Origin: Flavobacteriales bacterium
GTDB taxonomy: Bacteria > Bacteroidota > Bacteroidia > Flavobacteriales_F > PHOS-HE28
DNA: 64,000 bases
Direction: 5' to 3'
Assembly (NCBI GenBank): GCA_016788205.1
Contig: JAEUTA010000006.1
Span: forward strand, 153,203-217,202
Within the stretch, counting starts at the first letter, position 1. Every line of letters starts with the position of its first letter. A program made the position numbers and the translations under genes. Positions 52,943 through 60,821 of this stretch are shown here, piece by piece. Under the pieces are notes generated by a model, which saw only the letters and a program-made list of their open reading frames with translations, did no database searches and had not been told where the DNA came from.

Positions 52943-54165
52943 GGCCCGCGCTCGCACTCTTCGCCGTGCTGTGTGCCGGCACCGCGGTTGCGCAGATCGA
53001 CAGCACCTTGCTCGTGGCGCCCAGCGCGCCGGACAGCACCGCGCCGAAGCTGAACATGGACGCGGTGTACAACAGGCCCTTCCTCACCTTCGACAAGATC
53101 CCGGTAAGCCTCGGTGGTTACGTGGAAGCCAAGGTGCAACACCTCGGCACGGACGGGGTGAGCGACGGCACCTCCTTCGCGCTGCAACGCATGACCTTGT
53201 TCGTGGCCTCGTCCATCCACCGGCGCATCAAGTTCCTCAGCGAGATCGAGCTGGAAGAAGGCGGCAAGGAGATCGCCATCGAATTCGCGGCGCTGGACCT
53301 GGAGTTCCATCCGTTATTGAACCTGCGCGGCGGCATCGTGATGAACCCCATCGGTGCCTTCAACCAGAACCACGACGGGCCCAAGTGGGAATTCAACGAC
53401 CGGCCGCTGATGGCCGTGCAGATGCTAGCCGCCACGTGGAGCAACGTGGGCTTCGGCGTGCACGGGAAACGCAGTAGCGGGCCGTGGACCTTCGGCTACG
53501 AAGCCTACCTCACCAACGGGTTCGATGCCTCCATCATCGGCAACGGCGCGGACCGCACCTCGCTGCCAGCGGCGAAGGACAACGCCGAGCGCTTCACCGA
53601 GAGCAGCAACGGCATGCCGCTCACCAACGCAAAAGTGGCGCTACGTCACCAACGCTTCGGCGAGATCGGTGTAAGTACCATGGGCGGTGTGTACAACCGG
53701 TTCCAGGTCGATGGCCTCGTGCTGGACAAGCGGCGCCGTGTGGATGTGATCGCCATCGATGTGAACAGCGCCATCAAGCCCTGGGGCACCAACCTGATCG
53801 GCGAATGGGCTTGGGTGATGGTGGATGTGCCCGCCACCTACACGCAGCAATACGGCTCGGCGCAGCACGGTGGGTTCCTGGACATCGTGCAGCCGCTCCA
53901 CACCGGCACCATCCTCGGCTTCGCGGATGCGGTGCTCAACCTGGCGGTGCGCGGCGAGTACTTGGACTGGAACGTGGGTACCTTCCGCGAGACCGACACC
54001 CGCATCGGCGATGAGGTGTGGGCCATCGTGCCAGCGATCAGTTTCCGGCCTGTGCCCGGTACGGTGCTGCGCCTCAACTACCGCCACGAACGGGCAGTGG
54101 ATGTGTTGGGCAATCCGCCGAGCGTAACGGGTGGGGTGCAGTTCGGCGTGAGCAGTTATTTCTGA
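52939..54165 (+). CDS. porin-like outer-membrane protein
   Basis: 408 residues from ATG 52939 overlapping the Rieske stop. The signal peptide ends AVAQ. The mature part (IPVSLGGYVEAKVQHL, IKFLSEIELEEGGKEIAIEFAALDLEFHPLLNLRGGIVMNP as separate strands) follows the phosphate-selective porin O/P style of barrels, and it ends FGVSSYF. It should form a substrate channel for the DHOR/Rieske module. Substrate unknown. Confidence 0.8.
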   Translation: MRPALALFAVLCAGTAVAQIDSTLLVAPSAPDSTAPKLNMDAVYNRPFLTFDKIPVSLGGYVEAKVQHLGTDGVSDGTSFALQRMTLFVASSIHRRIKFLSEIELEEGGKEIAIEFAALDLEFHPLLNLRGGIVMNPIGAFNQNHDGPKWEFNDRPLMAVQMLAATWSNVGFGVHGKRSSGPWTFGYEAYLTNGFDASIIGNGADRTSLPAAKDNAERFTESSNGMPLTNAKVALRHQRFGEIGVSTMGGVYNRFQVDGLVLDKRRRVDVIAIDVNSAIKPWGTNLIGEWAWVMVDVPATYTQQYGSAQHGGFLDIVQPLHTGTILGFADAVLNLAVRGEYLDWNVGTFRETDTRIGDEVWAIVPAISFRPVPGTVLRLNYRHERAVDVLGNPPSVTGGVQFGVSSYF

Positions 54166-54323
54166 ACGCGCACTATCCGCGGGCATCCTACAACCGACAT
54201 CGAAGCGCTCCCGCGGATCATGCGAAGGCGAGCCACATCCTGCTGCACCCCACCATCGGGGTAGAGCGGATAGGTGGGCCAGGCCAGGTCGAACTTCTCG
54301 CTGCGGATGCGCAGGAGGCCTGG
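54156..54323 (-). pseudogene. coding-like tract without a start codon (possible gene remnant)
   Basis: Directly after the DUF3703 stop and in the same frame, 55 codons run without a stop to TAA at 54156-54158, overlapping the end of the convergent porin gene. Third positions are mostly G or C over the first ~35 codons (RIRSEKFDLAWPTYPLYPDG), as in real genes here, but no ATG, GTG or TTG start occurs near the beginning. It may be the decayed end of a gene or a chance open tract. No family is recognised. Confidence 0.3.
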
Positions 54324-54686
54324 TCAGTGACCTTCCAACACCAGCGCAAGGTCGGCGGGCAGTGTCAAGGTCCGCAAGGCGGGCACATCGGCCCCGCCGG
54401 TATTGCCGATGGGCACGGTGCCGACAAAGCTCTTGACGCCACCGAAGAACAGTCGCGGAAGTTGTCCGATGATCTCTCGTGCGTCCTTCATGCGGATGCC
54501 GAACAGGAGCATGCTCCCGTGAACAGCCAGGTGTTCACGTGGCCACCGTTGCGCAAGGATGTGCGCTCGCTCCAGGTGAAGCCACTCCTTGCCAAGATCT
54601 TCCTTGCGCCGCGCTTGCAGGCTCCATCGCAACTCCGCTTGGAAATGCGTACGAACGCTGTCCGGCATGCGCCAATGGAGCTTCAT
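54324..54686 (-). CDS. DUF3703 family protein
   Basis: 120 residues, no signal peptide. The family signature is clear: WLHLERAHILAQRWPREHLAVHGSML (as two segments around residue 36-60), LFGIRMKDAREIIGQLPRLFFGG, and PIGNTGGADVPAL, ending LPADLALVLEGH. DUF3703 has no known function; members I recall are small cytoplasmic proteins often in metal-resistance or accessory regions. It lies 10 bases downstream of the carbonic anhydrase stop on the same strand. Confidence 0.82.
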   Translation of the reverse strand: MKLHWRMPDSVRTHFQAELRWSLQARRKEDLGKEWLHLERAHILAQRWPREHLAVHGSMLLFGIRMKDAREIIGQLPRLFFGGVKSFVGTVPIGNTGGADVPALRTLTLPADLALVLEGH

Positions 54687-54696
54687 CGCCGGTGTT

Positions 54697-55218
54697 TCAA
54701 TGCAGCGCTTTGAACCACCCCGCGTAGGTGAGGTAGTTGTTCGCGATGCGTTCGATCTCGCCTTCGCTGAGGTCCTTGCTCACGGCGCCGATGCGTTTGG
54801 CGGGCACACCGGCCATGAGGCTGCCGGGCTCCACCACGGTGTTCTGGGTGACGACAGCACCCGCGGCGATGACGCTGCCGGTACCGATCACGGCCTGGTC
54901 CATGACGATGGCGCCCATGCCGATGAGGACCTTGTCATGGACGGTGCAGCCGTGTACGATGGCGTTGTGGCCGATGCTGACATCGTTGCCGATGGTGAGG
55001 CCGCACTTCTGGAAGGTGCTGTGCAGGACCGCGCCGTCCTGGATGTTGACGCGATGACCGATGCGGATGGCGTTGACATCGCCACGCACCACGGCGTTGT
55101 ACCACACGCTGCACCGTTCCCCCATCACCACATCGCCGATGACGACGGCCGTTTCGGCGAGGAAGACATCAGCACCGAATTGTGGAGTGAAGCCGCGGAC
55201 GGAACGGAGCAAAGCCAT
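54697..55218 (-). CDS. gamma-class carbonic anhydrase-like protein
   Basis: 173 residues. Left-handed beta-helix hexapeptides fill residues ~20-140 (VFLAETAVVIGDVVMG, VWYNAVVRGDVNAIRIG, VSIGHNAIVHGCTV), with the three zinc-binding histidines expected in HRVNIQDGAVLH, IGHNAIVHG and related turns. The family interconverts CO2 and bicarbonate, or acts as an acyl-transferase-like scaffold, in the cytoplasm. No start conflict. The repeat-rich intergenic region lies upstream. Confidence 0.9.
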   Translation of the reverse strand: MALLRSVRGFTPQFGADVFLAETAVVIGDVVMGERCSVWYNAVVRGDVNAIRIGHRVNIQDGAVLHSTFQKCGLTIGNDVSIGHNAIVHGCTVHDKVLIGMGAIVMDQAVIGTGSVIAAGAVVTQNTVVEPGSLMAGVPAKRIGAVSKDLSEGEIERIANNYLTYAGWFKALH

Positions 55219-55418
55219 GGGAGGTGGTTAGGGGATGGAGGGATGGAGCAAGGGGGGGAATGGAGCTAATGCTTGCGAACGCGCTCTGCTGCTGGGGTGC
55301 GATGGAGCAAAGGGGCAATGGAGCAATGCTTGCAGAGGCGCTCCGTGGCTGGGAGGAAGCGCTGGCGACGAAATGGATCGCTCGGCCTTTGCTGTATTGC
55401 TCCATTGACCCCTTGCAT
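55219..55418. repeat. extragenic repeat cluster with ATGGAGCA motifs
   Basis: Two hundred non-coding bases between the HMA and carbonic anhydrase genes. GGATGGAGGGATGGAGCA-like oligomers recur, an imperfect direct repeat (AATGGAGCTAATGCTTGC at ~55259 and AATGGAGCAATGCTTGC at ~55317) has a ~58-base period, and CAATGGAGCAAT at 55316-55327 has a perfect inverted copy at 55396-55407. It may act as a REP-like element or transcript end. The carbonic anhydrase promoter should lie here but no clear box is visible. Confidence 0.6.
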
Positions 55419-55793
55419 TCATTTCCCAGCAGGCTTCCCACAACCCTCCTTCTGGCAACAGAGCGGTAGTTTCTTGAACGCCGCTTCATCGCCGGGGATG
55501 TCATCGGCCATGTAGCCCATCTTGCTCACGGCTTTGCGCAGCGCATCGGGGTCGTTCTTGCGGGGATCGTACTGTACATGGATCTCGCTCTTGGCTAGGT
55601 CCACGTCCACCTTCTTCACGCCCTTCTCGTAGATCAGGTTCTCTTCAATGGTCTTCTCGCACATGTCGCACACGGTACTGGTGCGGATATCCAGTTGCGC
55701 GAGGTTCTTGTCGGCCGGCTGCTCCGGCTGTTTCTCTTGCGCCACCAACGTCGTGGTAGCGAACAGGAAGGAAAGGAGGATGAGCTTCTTCAT
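55419..55793 (-). CDS. secreted heavy-metal-associated (HMA) domain protein
   Basis: 124 residues. A signal peptide ends LVAQE. The HMA ferredoxin-like fold carries C42-D-M-C45 followed by EKTIEENLIYEKGVKKVDVDL, the CxxC metal site of copper chaperones and mercury-binding proteins. A second cysteine cluster (CCQKEGC) lies in the C-terminal tail. It should bind a soft metal in the periplasm. The start overlaps the TonB receptor stop by 4 bases, so the receptor and this carrier are translated together. Confidence 0.88.
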   Translation of the reverse strand: MKKLILLSFLFATTTLVAQEKQPEQPADKNLAQLDIRTSTVCDMCEKTIEENLIYEKGVKKVDVDLAKSEIHVQYDPRKNDPDALRKAVSKMGYMADDIPGDEAAFKKLPLCCQKEGCGKPAGK

Positions 55794-58042
55794 GGCTTTT
55801 CTTTTTCGAGCGGTCCTTTTTTGGACAAGGCAAAACGCAGGCCACCGTAGAACATGGCCTTGTTGGTGGGCCCCCAGATCATGGAGGCGTCAAAATACGG
55901 TCCGAAGGGGTCTTCGGGTGCGATGATCTGCTGGCGTTGGATGGTGCTGGTGAGGTTCTCCACGCCCAGGTACACCTCCCAAGTGCCGATGATGCGTGTA
56001 AGCTGGGCATGCACCGTGCTGTACGCGGGCGAGCGCTGTGGTAGACGGTAGGCTTCGGGATTGGCGGTGGTGGATGGGATGCGGCCTTGTCCGAATAGGC
56101 TCCAGGTAAGGTCCGCGCGCCAATGCTCCTTCACATCGGCGAAGGCGAGCGAGACCATGCCGCGGTGCTGCGGGGTCAAGGGACGCTCGCGCAGCACGCC
56201 ATCGTAGGTGGTGTGCACATCGTACCAGCGGTGCGAGAGCTTGAGGTCCACCACGTGGTTCAGTTCAACCTGCACATCGGTGAGCACGCTGTTGGCGTAG
56301 GAGGGCCCATCGAGCATGTAGAAGGCCACGGTGCGCGGGTGGCGGTCCAGATCGGTGACGATCTGCGACAGGAATGCCGTGCGGTACACATCCACCCCGA
56401 AGGCCCACTTGCGCTGTAGCCACTTGAACTTGTGCAGGAACGAAGCGCCGACGTTCCACGAGCGCTCCATGCCCAGGGGGCCCTGCACCACCACCCGGCG
56501 GCTGCTGGCCAGCACACTGGCGTTCTCCACCAGGGGGTTCGCCGTGCGGAAGCCATGTCCGGCGGAAAGGCGCACGTTGGTGAGCGGCGCCAGGTCGTAC
56601 TTCAGGTGGATCCGCGGGCTCACGGTATTACCGTAAAAGGAGTTGGCATCGGCGCGCGCACCGGTAACGATGGTGAGGTCCTTGCGCTGGAAGGTGTATT
56701 CGGCGAACACACCGGGCATACGTTCCACCCGCGCGAAGCTGCTGTCGCGGAAGGCCTCGGCATAGTCGTCGTACTGGAAGCTGAGGCCGGCCTTCAGCTG
56801 GTCGCTCTTCCTGCCCACCAGCATCTGGTACACGGCGCTGGCATGAACGCTCTCCTGCAGGCCCGTATAGGTCCGGCGCCCGAAGCGCGAGGCCACATCG
56901 TGCCTGCGCGCCGCGAAGAGGATGCCCACGCTCTTGCTGGGGTCCTTCTTGAAGATGATGCCTTGTTTGCCGAAGACGTCCACCAGCTCGTTGCGGATGT
57001 CCACCACGTAGGGATCGCCGGCGTGGATGGCATGTTCGGGATCGCTCATGCTCATGGCCGTTTGCCCGCCCCGGCGTTCATCGTTCACGTAGCGCACGCC
57101 GAACTGCGACATGCCGCGCTCGGTGCGGCGCATCCAGCGGTCCATGATATTGAAGCGGCGCGTGCGCGGCGAATCCATGAATCCGTCGCTGTTCTGGTCC
57201 ATGTCCTGCTGGAAGATGTTGCCGTGCAGCAGCAGGAGATTACCACTGTTGGCGCCGGTCTTCTGGGCCAGGTGAACGTTGGCTTCCGTGCGGCCCTGCG
57301 AATTGCCATAGAGGTTCACGAAGAGCGGCGGTTCGGTGAGGGGGTCCAACAGGCAGAGGTCGATCTGTCCCGTCATGGCATTGGGGCCGTTCACCGCCGT
57401 GCCGATGCCCTTGCTCAGGTTGATGTCCTTGATCCACGTTCCGGGAATCAACGTGAGGCCGTAGCTGGTGGAGAGCCCGCGGATGAACGGGAGGTTCTCC
57501 AGGCTGATCTGCGCGTACTTGCCATCGAGGCCGAGCATGCGGATGGTCTTGGTGCCACTGATGGCATCAGTGTAGTTCACATCCACCGTCGCATTGGTCT
57601 CGAAGCTCTCGCTGAGGTCGCAGCAGGCAGCGCGCTTCAACTCCTTCTGCCCGATGATCTCGGTGGAGATGGTGCTGCGCGAATCGAGCCGGGTGCCGCT
57701 CACACGGTCCACCACCTGGGCCTCGCCGAGCTCGATGGCGGCCTGGAGCTGGAAGCTGACGGGTGCGGTGGGGGCGGCAGTGAAACGCACGGTATCCGCC
57801 GTGTAGCCCACGAACGATGCCACGAGCGCGGCGGGCCATTCAGCCGGCGCATCCAGGGTGAAGCGGCCCTCGTTGTCGGTGGCTGTGCCGATGGTGGTGC
57901 CGGCCCAGAACACGTTGGCACCCGGCAGTACGCCGCCGCCGGGTGCGGCATCGGCCACGCGGCCGGTGATGGATTGTGCGTGAGCGGCAAGTGCTGCTGA
58001 AGCCGCGAGCGCAAGGAAGATGATCCGTTGATGGAAAGACAT
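55790..58042 (-). CDS. TonB-dependent receptor with carboxypeptidase-regulatory domain, metal-associated
   Basis: 750 residues from ATG 58042 (MSFHQRIIFLALAASAALA, signal ending AHAQ); the earlier ATG at 58114 lacks a signal. An N-terminal CarboxypepD_reg domain (ITGRVADAAPGGGVLPGANVFW, residues ~25-110) precedes the plug (LKRAACCDLSESFETNATVD, IRMLGLDGKYAQI) and a barrel. The CC pair in the plug together with the HMA and cysteine-rich neighbours points to a metal such as copper as the ligand, by context only. First gene of the receptor-HMA pair; the HYC_CC_PP-like gene lies upstream on the same strand. Confidence 0.88.
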   Translation of the reverse strand: MSFHQRIIFLALAASAALAAHAQSITGRVADAAPGGGVLPGANVFWAGTTIGTATDNEGRFTLDAPAEWPAALVASFVGYTADTVRFTAAPTAPVSFQLQAAIELGEAQVVDRVSGTRLDSRSTISTEIIGQKELKRAACCDLSESFETNATVDVNYTDAISGTKTIRMLGLDGKYAQISLENLPFIRGLSTSYGLTLIPGTWIKDINLSKGIGTAVNGPNAMTGQIDLCLLDPLTEPPLFVNLYGNSQGRTEANVHLAQKTGANSGNLLLLHGNIFQQDMDQNSDGFMDSPRTRRFNIMDRWMRRTERGMSQFGVRYVNDERRGGQTAMSMSDPEHAIHAGDPYVVDIRNELVDVFGKQGIIFKKDPSKSVGILFAARRHDVASRFGRRTYTGLQESVHASAVYQMLVGRKSDQLKAGLSFQYDDYAEAFRDSSFARVERMPGVFAEYTFQRKDLTIVTGARADANSFYGNTVSPRIHLKYDLAPLTNVRLSAGHGFRTANPLVENASVLASSRRVVVQGPLGMERSWNVGASFLHKFKWLQRKWAFGVDVYRTAFLSQIVTDLDRHPRTVAFYMLDGPSYANSVLTDVQVELNHVVDLKLSHRWYDVHTTYDGVLRERPLTPQHRGMVSLAFADVKEHWRADLTWSLFGQGRIPSTTANPEAYRLPQRSPAYSTVHAQLTRIIGTWEVYLGVENLTSTIQRQQIIAPEDPFGPYFDASMIWGPTNKAMFYGGLRFALSKKGPLEKEKP

Positions 58043-58123
58043 CCTGTTGGGATTCCTGTGAGCGTTGAAGACACCGGATCGCGAGCGCGACCCCTTCGCC
58101 ACAAGGGCGGACACAGGAACGGA

Positions 58124-58528
58124 CTAGACGCGTTGAACGCTGAGCACCGCAAGCCTATCCGGCGCCGAGAGCGGTGGCGGCGGCGAACCCGAACGGTCCA
58201 CCTCGGCGAGCACCACGGGCAGCATAACGCGTACCGCGGCATGTTGCATGGCCGGAGCGGGCACCCACAGGAAGTAACCACGGTCCGGCAGGTAATAATC
58301 ACGCTCACCCTGCACCTGGGCCAGTTCGCAGCAGGCGGCCTTCACCTCCGGCACGGCGCTGCGCGGTCCTTCATCGGGGCAACAATCCGTGGCAGCGCCC
58401 AGGCTCACCACGCTGTGGCCACCGCTGAGGCACGTCATGCGGCTGAGCGTAGCTCCGCTGGTGGCCAGCAGGAACACGCCCACCACCAGGTAGGTGACCC
58501 ATGTATGACGTTGGAGCAACTGACGCAT
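58124..58528 (-). CDS. small cysteine-rich membrane protein (HYC_CC_PP-like)
   Basis: 134 residues. One hydrophobic N-terminal helix (VTYLVVGVFLLATSGATL) is followed by cysteine motifs TCLSGGHSV, DCCPDE and ACCEL and ends in a proline-rich tail (SPPPPLSAPDRL). This pattern recalls the HYC_CC_PP family, which I remember as neighbours of HMA and TonB metal genes in Bacteroidota. It probably binds metal at the inner membrane, but the function is not established. It starts 6 bases after a TACTTTTGC box. Confidence 0.65.
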   Translation of the reverse strand: MRQLLQRHTWVTYLVVGVFLLATSGATLSRMTCLSGGHSVVSLGAATDCCPDEGPRSAVPEVKAACCELAQVQGERDYYLPDRGYFLWVPAPAMQHAAVRVMLPVVLAEVDRSGSPPPPLSAPDRLAVLSVQRV

Positions 58529-58534
58529 GCGACG

Positions 58535-58543
58535 GCAAAAGTA
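58535..58543 (-). promoter_or_regulatory. probable -7 box for metal module
   Basis: TACTTTTGC on the minus strand, 6 bases before the HYC_CC_PP-like ATG. It lies back to back with the plus-strand box of the Nfu gene 70 bases away. Confidence 0.55.
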
Positions 58544-58612
58544 GGGCTGTTACGCAGCGCTGGACCCTCCGGTTCGCCACAGGGTTGGGAAGCCACCGCC
58601 CTTTGGCCGCCG

Positions 58613-58621
58613 TACCTTCGC
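58613..58621 (+). promoter_or_regulatory. probable -7 box for long Nfu protein
   Basis: TACCTTCGC ends 3 bases before ATG 58625, so the mRNA is probably leaderless. Confidence 0.5.
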
Positions 58622-58624
58622 CAC

Positions 58625-59239
58625 ATGTCCGAAGCCTCCGCCCGCCCGCCCGTCAGCCTCTACGCCGAATCCACGCCGAACCCGCTCACCATGCGTTACG
58701 TGAGCAGCCGCATGCTGGTGCAGGATGGTCGGTTGTTGGAATTCCGAACGCCGCAAGAGCCCGTGGGCGTGTCGCCACTGGCGGAGAGGATCTTCAACCT
58801 GCCGTTCGTTACGGGAGTGTTCATCAGCAGCAACTTCATCACCGTTACGCGCAACAACAGCGTGGACTGGGACCTGGTGAACCTGGAGCTGCGCGACTAC
58901 ATCACCGACTACCTGCGCACCGATGGCCGCGTGGTGTACGACGACGCGCCTGCACAAGCCCTCGCCGATGCCAACGAACGGGCGAGCACACACGCCGAAG
59001 CGAAAAGTCCGGAGGACGAGAAGATCATCCGGGTGCTGGAAGAGTACATCCGCCCGGCGGTGGAAGGTGACGGTGGGCACATCGCCTTCAAGAGCTTCGA
59101 CGATGGGCTGGTGACGGTATCGCTGCGCGGCTCGTGCAGCGGTTGCCCCAGCAGCATGGTAACGCTGAAACAAGGCATCGAGAACCTGTTGAAGCATGAA
59201 GTACCTGGAGTGAGGGAGGTGGTGGCGGAGGAGCTTTAG
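58625..59239 (+). CDS. two-domain Nfu Fe-S carrier protein
   Basis: 204 residues from ATG 58625; the longer frame is a shadow of the divergent genes. An N-terminal Nfu_N domain (SLYAESTPNPLTMRYV, FNLPFVTGVFISSNFITVT) is joined to the NifU C-terminal domain with CSGCPSS near residue 178-184 (C-x2-C). This matches Nfu1-type proteins that carry [4Fe-4S] clusters to apo-enzymes. It complements the single-domain Nfu at 10460. Confidence 0.92.
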   Translation: MSEASARPPVSLYAESTPNPLTMRYVSSRMLVQDGRLLEFRTPQEPVGVSPLAERIFNLPFVTGVFISSNFITVTRNNSVDWDLVNLELRDYITDYLRTDGRVVYDDAPAQALADANERASTHAEAKSPEDEKIIRVLEEYIRPAVEGDGGHIAFKSFDDGLVTVSLRGSCSGCPSSMVTLKQGIENLLKHEVPGVREVVAEEL

Positions 59240-59240
59240 G

Positions 59241-59474
59241 ACATGTGCGCATGTGCGCATGTGCCCATGGAATGCCCCTTTGATGGTATGGGAAGACGGG
59301 CGGGAATATTGAGCATGTGCCCATGCGAACATGTGCGCATGGAACTGCCTCCCGAGTGGTGCGCTGCATACGCAAGCGGTGTACGTACTTTCACTTCCAA
59401 CATGCGTCACGAAGCATCACCCGCCGGGCATTTACATGTCCACATGCGCACATGTCCACATGACCGCATGTGCA
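59241..59474. repeat. extragenic CATGTGCGCATG repeat family
   Basis: Three blocks of alternating CATGTG/CACATG text: A at 59241-59272, B at 59313-59343, C at 59433-59474. GGACATGTGCGCATGTG at 59239-59255 has a perfect inverted copy at 59441-59457. The blocks surround a TACTTTCAC box (59386-59394) and lie in the probable leader of the plug-protein gene. No ORF of note is present. This looks like a REP-type palindromic repeat. Confidence 0.7.
59386..59394 (+). promoter_or_regulatory. possible -7 box for plug-protein operon
   Basis: TACTTTCAC, ~119 bases before ATG 59514. If used, repeat block C would be in the 5' leader and could fold. Confidence 0.35.
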
Positions 59475-59513
59475 TTCCACGCTTCCGTTGCATCTAGTAG
59501 GAAACGAACAACG

Positions 59514-60248
59514 ATGCGCTACACGATGCTTCTACTGACCGCGCTGCTCGGGGCGGGTGCCTTCGGGCAGAACCTGGGCGAGATCCGGGGGCGGGTGTTG
59601 GACCCGGATGGCAACACACTACCGTCGGCCAACGTGTACACCAAAGTAGCCGGAGAACTGGTGGGCGCGTACACGGACCTTGATGGGAAGTTCGTGCTGA
59701 AGCCTTTACCCACGGGCATCTACAGCGTTACCGTGTCGTTCATGGGATACAAGACACAGGAGCTCATCGGGATCGAAGTGACACCCGACCGGCACACGCC
59801 CACCGGCGACATCCGCATGAGCGTTGGGAACGAGCTGGGTGAGTTCGAGAAGATCGAATACCGCCGGAAGCTGATCACCCCGGACGATCCCAGCCGCATG
59901 ACCTTGCTGGCTTCCGAGTTCGAGGACGACCCCACGCGGAAGAACCCGATCCAGTTCATCAGCAAGAACTTCGCTGGCGTCACCGCTTCGCCCAACGGCG
60001 ACGGCCTGTACTTCCGCGGAGCCCGCACGGAGAACACCGTCACCTTCCTGGATGGCGTCAAGATCGCCGGTGCCGTGCCCAGTGTGCCGCCCAGCGCCAT
60101 CAGCAGCGTATCGGTGTACACCGGTGGCCTGCCTGCGCGGTACGGCGATGTGACCGGCGGCGTGATCGTGATCGAGACGAAGAGCTACGCCGAGGTGTAC
60201 GAAGAACGCCGGCGCAGGGCCATGGCGGATGAGCGCCAAGCACAGTGA
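59514..60248 (+). CDS. barrel-less TonB-plug protein with carboxypeptidase-regulatory domain
   Basis: 244 residues from ATG 59514 (MRYTMLLLTALLGAGAFG, signal peptide); the upstream frame is repeat sequence. Residues ~22-100 are a CarboxypepD_reg domain (IRGRVLDPDGNTLPSANVY, GKFVLKPLPTGIYSVTVSF). Residues ~150-225 are a TonB-receptor plug (GLYFRGARTENTVTFLDGVKIAG, VSVYTGGLPARYGDVTGGVIVIET). The protein then ends in a charged tail with no barrel at all, and the ECF sigma gene starts 3 bases later. It could be a periplasmic or membrane-attached signalling protein that uses the plug fold for contact with TonB or a receptor. Barrel loss by frameshift is excluded by the tight operon. Confidence 0.85.
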   Translation: MRYTMLLLTALLGAGAFGQNLGEIRGRVLDPDGNTLPSANVYTKVAGELVGAYTDLDGKFVLKPLPTGIYSVTVSFMGYKTQELIGIEVTPDRHTPTGDIRMSVGNELGEFEKIEYRRKLITPDDPSRMTLLASEFEDDPTRKNPIQFISKNFAGVTASPNGDGLYFRGARTENTVTFLDGVKIAGAVPSVPPSAISSVSVYTGGLPARYGDVTGGVIVIETKSYAEVYEERRRRAMADERQAQ

Positions 60249-60251
60249 GCG

Positions 60252-60821
60252 ATGTTCCTTCGCCGCAAGCCCATAGCCGTGCACACCGATGAGGACCTGG
60301 TGCGTCTCCTGCGGGAGGGGCACCGGTCCGCGTTGGGCGACCTGTGGGACCGGTACGCGGAACTGCTCTACGGCGTGGGCATGAAATACCTGAAAGACAC
60401 CGAACGCAGCAAGGACGAGGTGGTGGAACTCTTCGCTGGATTGAAAGACCTGGTGGTGAGGCATGACATCGAGCGGTTCCGTCCGTGGGTGCACACGGTG
60501 ATGCGCAACCGCTGCCTGCAGGTGTTGCGCAAACACCAACGCACGGACGACATCACCGCCGATCTGCACATGGAGGACACGGACGACGATCGTGCGCTGC
60601 ACGAAGCCACGCTGCAACAATTGGAGAACGCCATCACACGCTTGAACAGCGACCAGCAGGTATGCATCCGCCTGTTCCACCTGCAGCGCGCGAGCTACGA
60701 GCAGGTGGCGGCCCGAACCGGTCACAGCATCGAACAGGTACGCAGCCATCTGCAGAACGGCCGCCGCAACCTCCGCATCATCCTTCAACGCCCACCCCAT
60801 CATGCGCAGCGCCACGCCTGA
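60252..60821 (+). CDS. ECF-type RNA polymerase sigma factor
   Basis: 189 residues. Region 2 (DLWDRYAELLYGVGMKYLKDTERSKDEVVELFAGL) as in other ECF factors, split here into shorter parts, binds core polymerase; region 4 has SYEQVAARTGHSIEQVRSHLQNGRRNL, a helix-turn-helix. It follows the plug protein by 3 bases and its 3' end overlaps the TPR membrane gene by 20 bases. This is the second ECF factor in the window. Confidence 0.9.
   Translation: MFLRRKPIAVHTDEDLVRLLREGHRSALGDLWDRYAELLYGVGMKYLKDTERSKDEVVELFAGLKDLVVRHDIERFRPWVHTVMRNRCLQVLRKHQRTDDITADLHMEDTDDDRALHEATLQQLENAITRLNSDQQVCIRLFHLQRASYEQVAARTGHSIEQVRSHLQNGRRNLRIILQRPPHHAQRHA

Noticed and set aside
56432..58000. 522-codon ORF opposite the metal-associated TonB receptor
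   Set aside because: Antisense shadow; no domain and biased composition.
59514..60821. Frameshifted full-length TonB receptor
   Set aside because: The plug protein ends cleanly and a complete sigma factor begins 3 bases later; no barrel sequence in any frame downstream.
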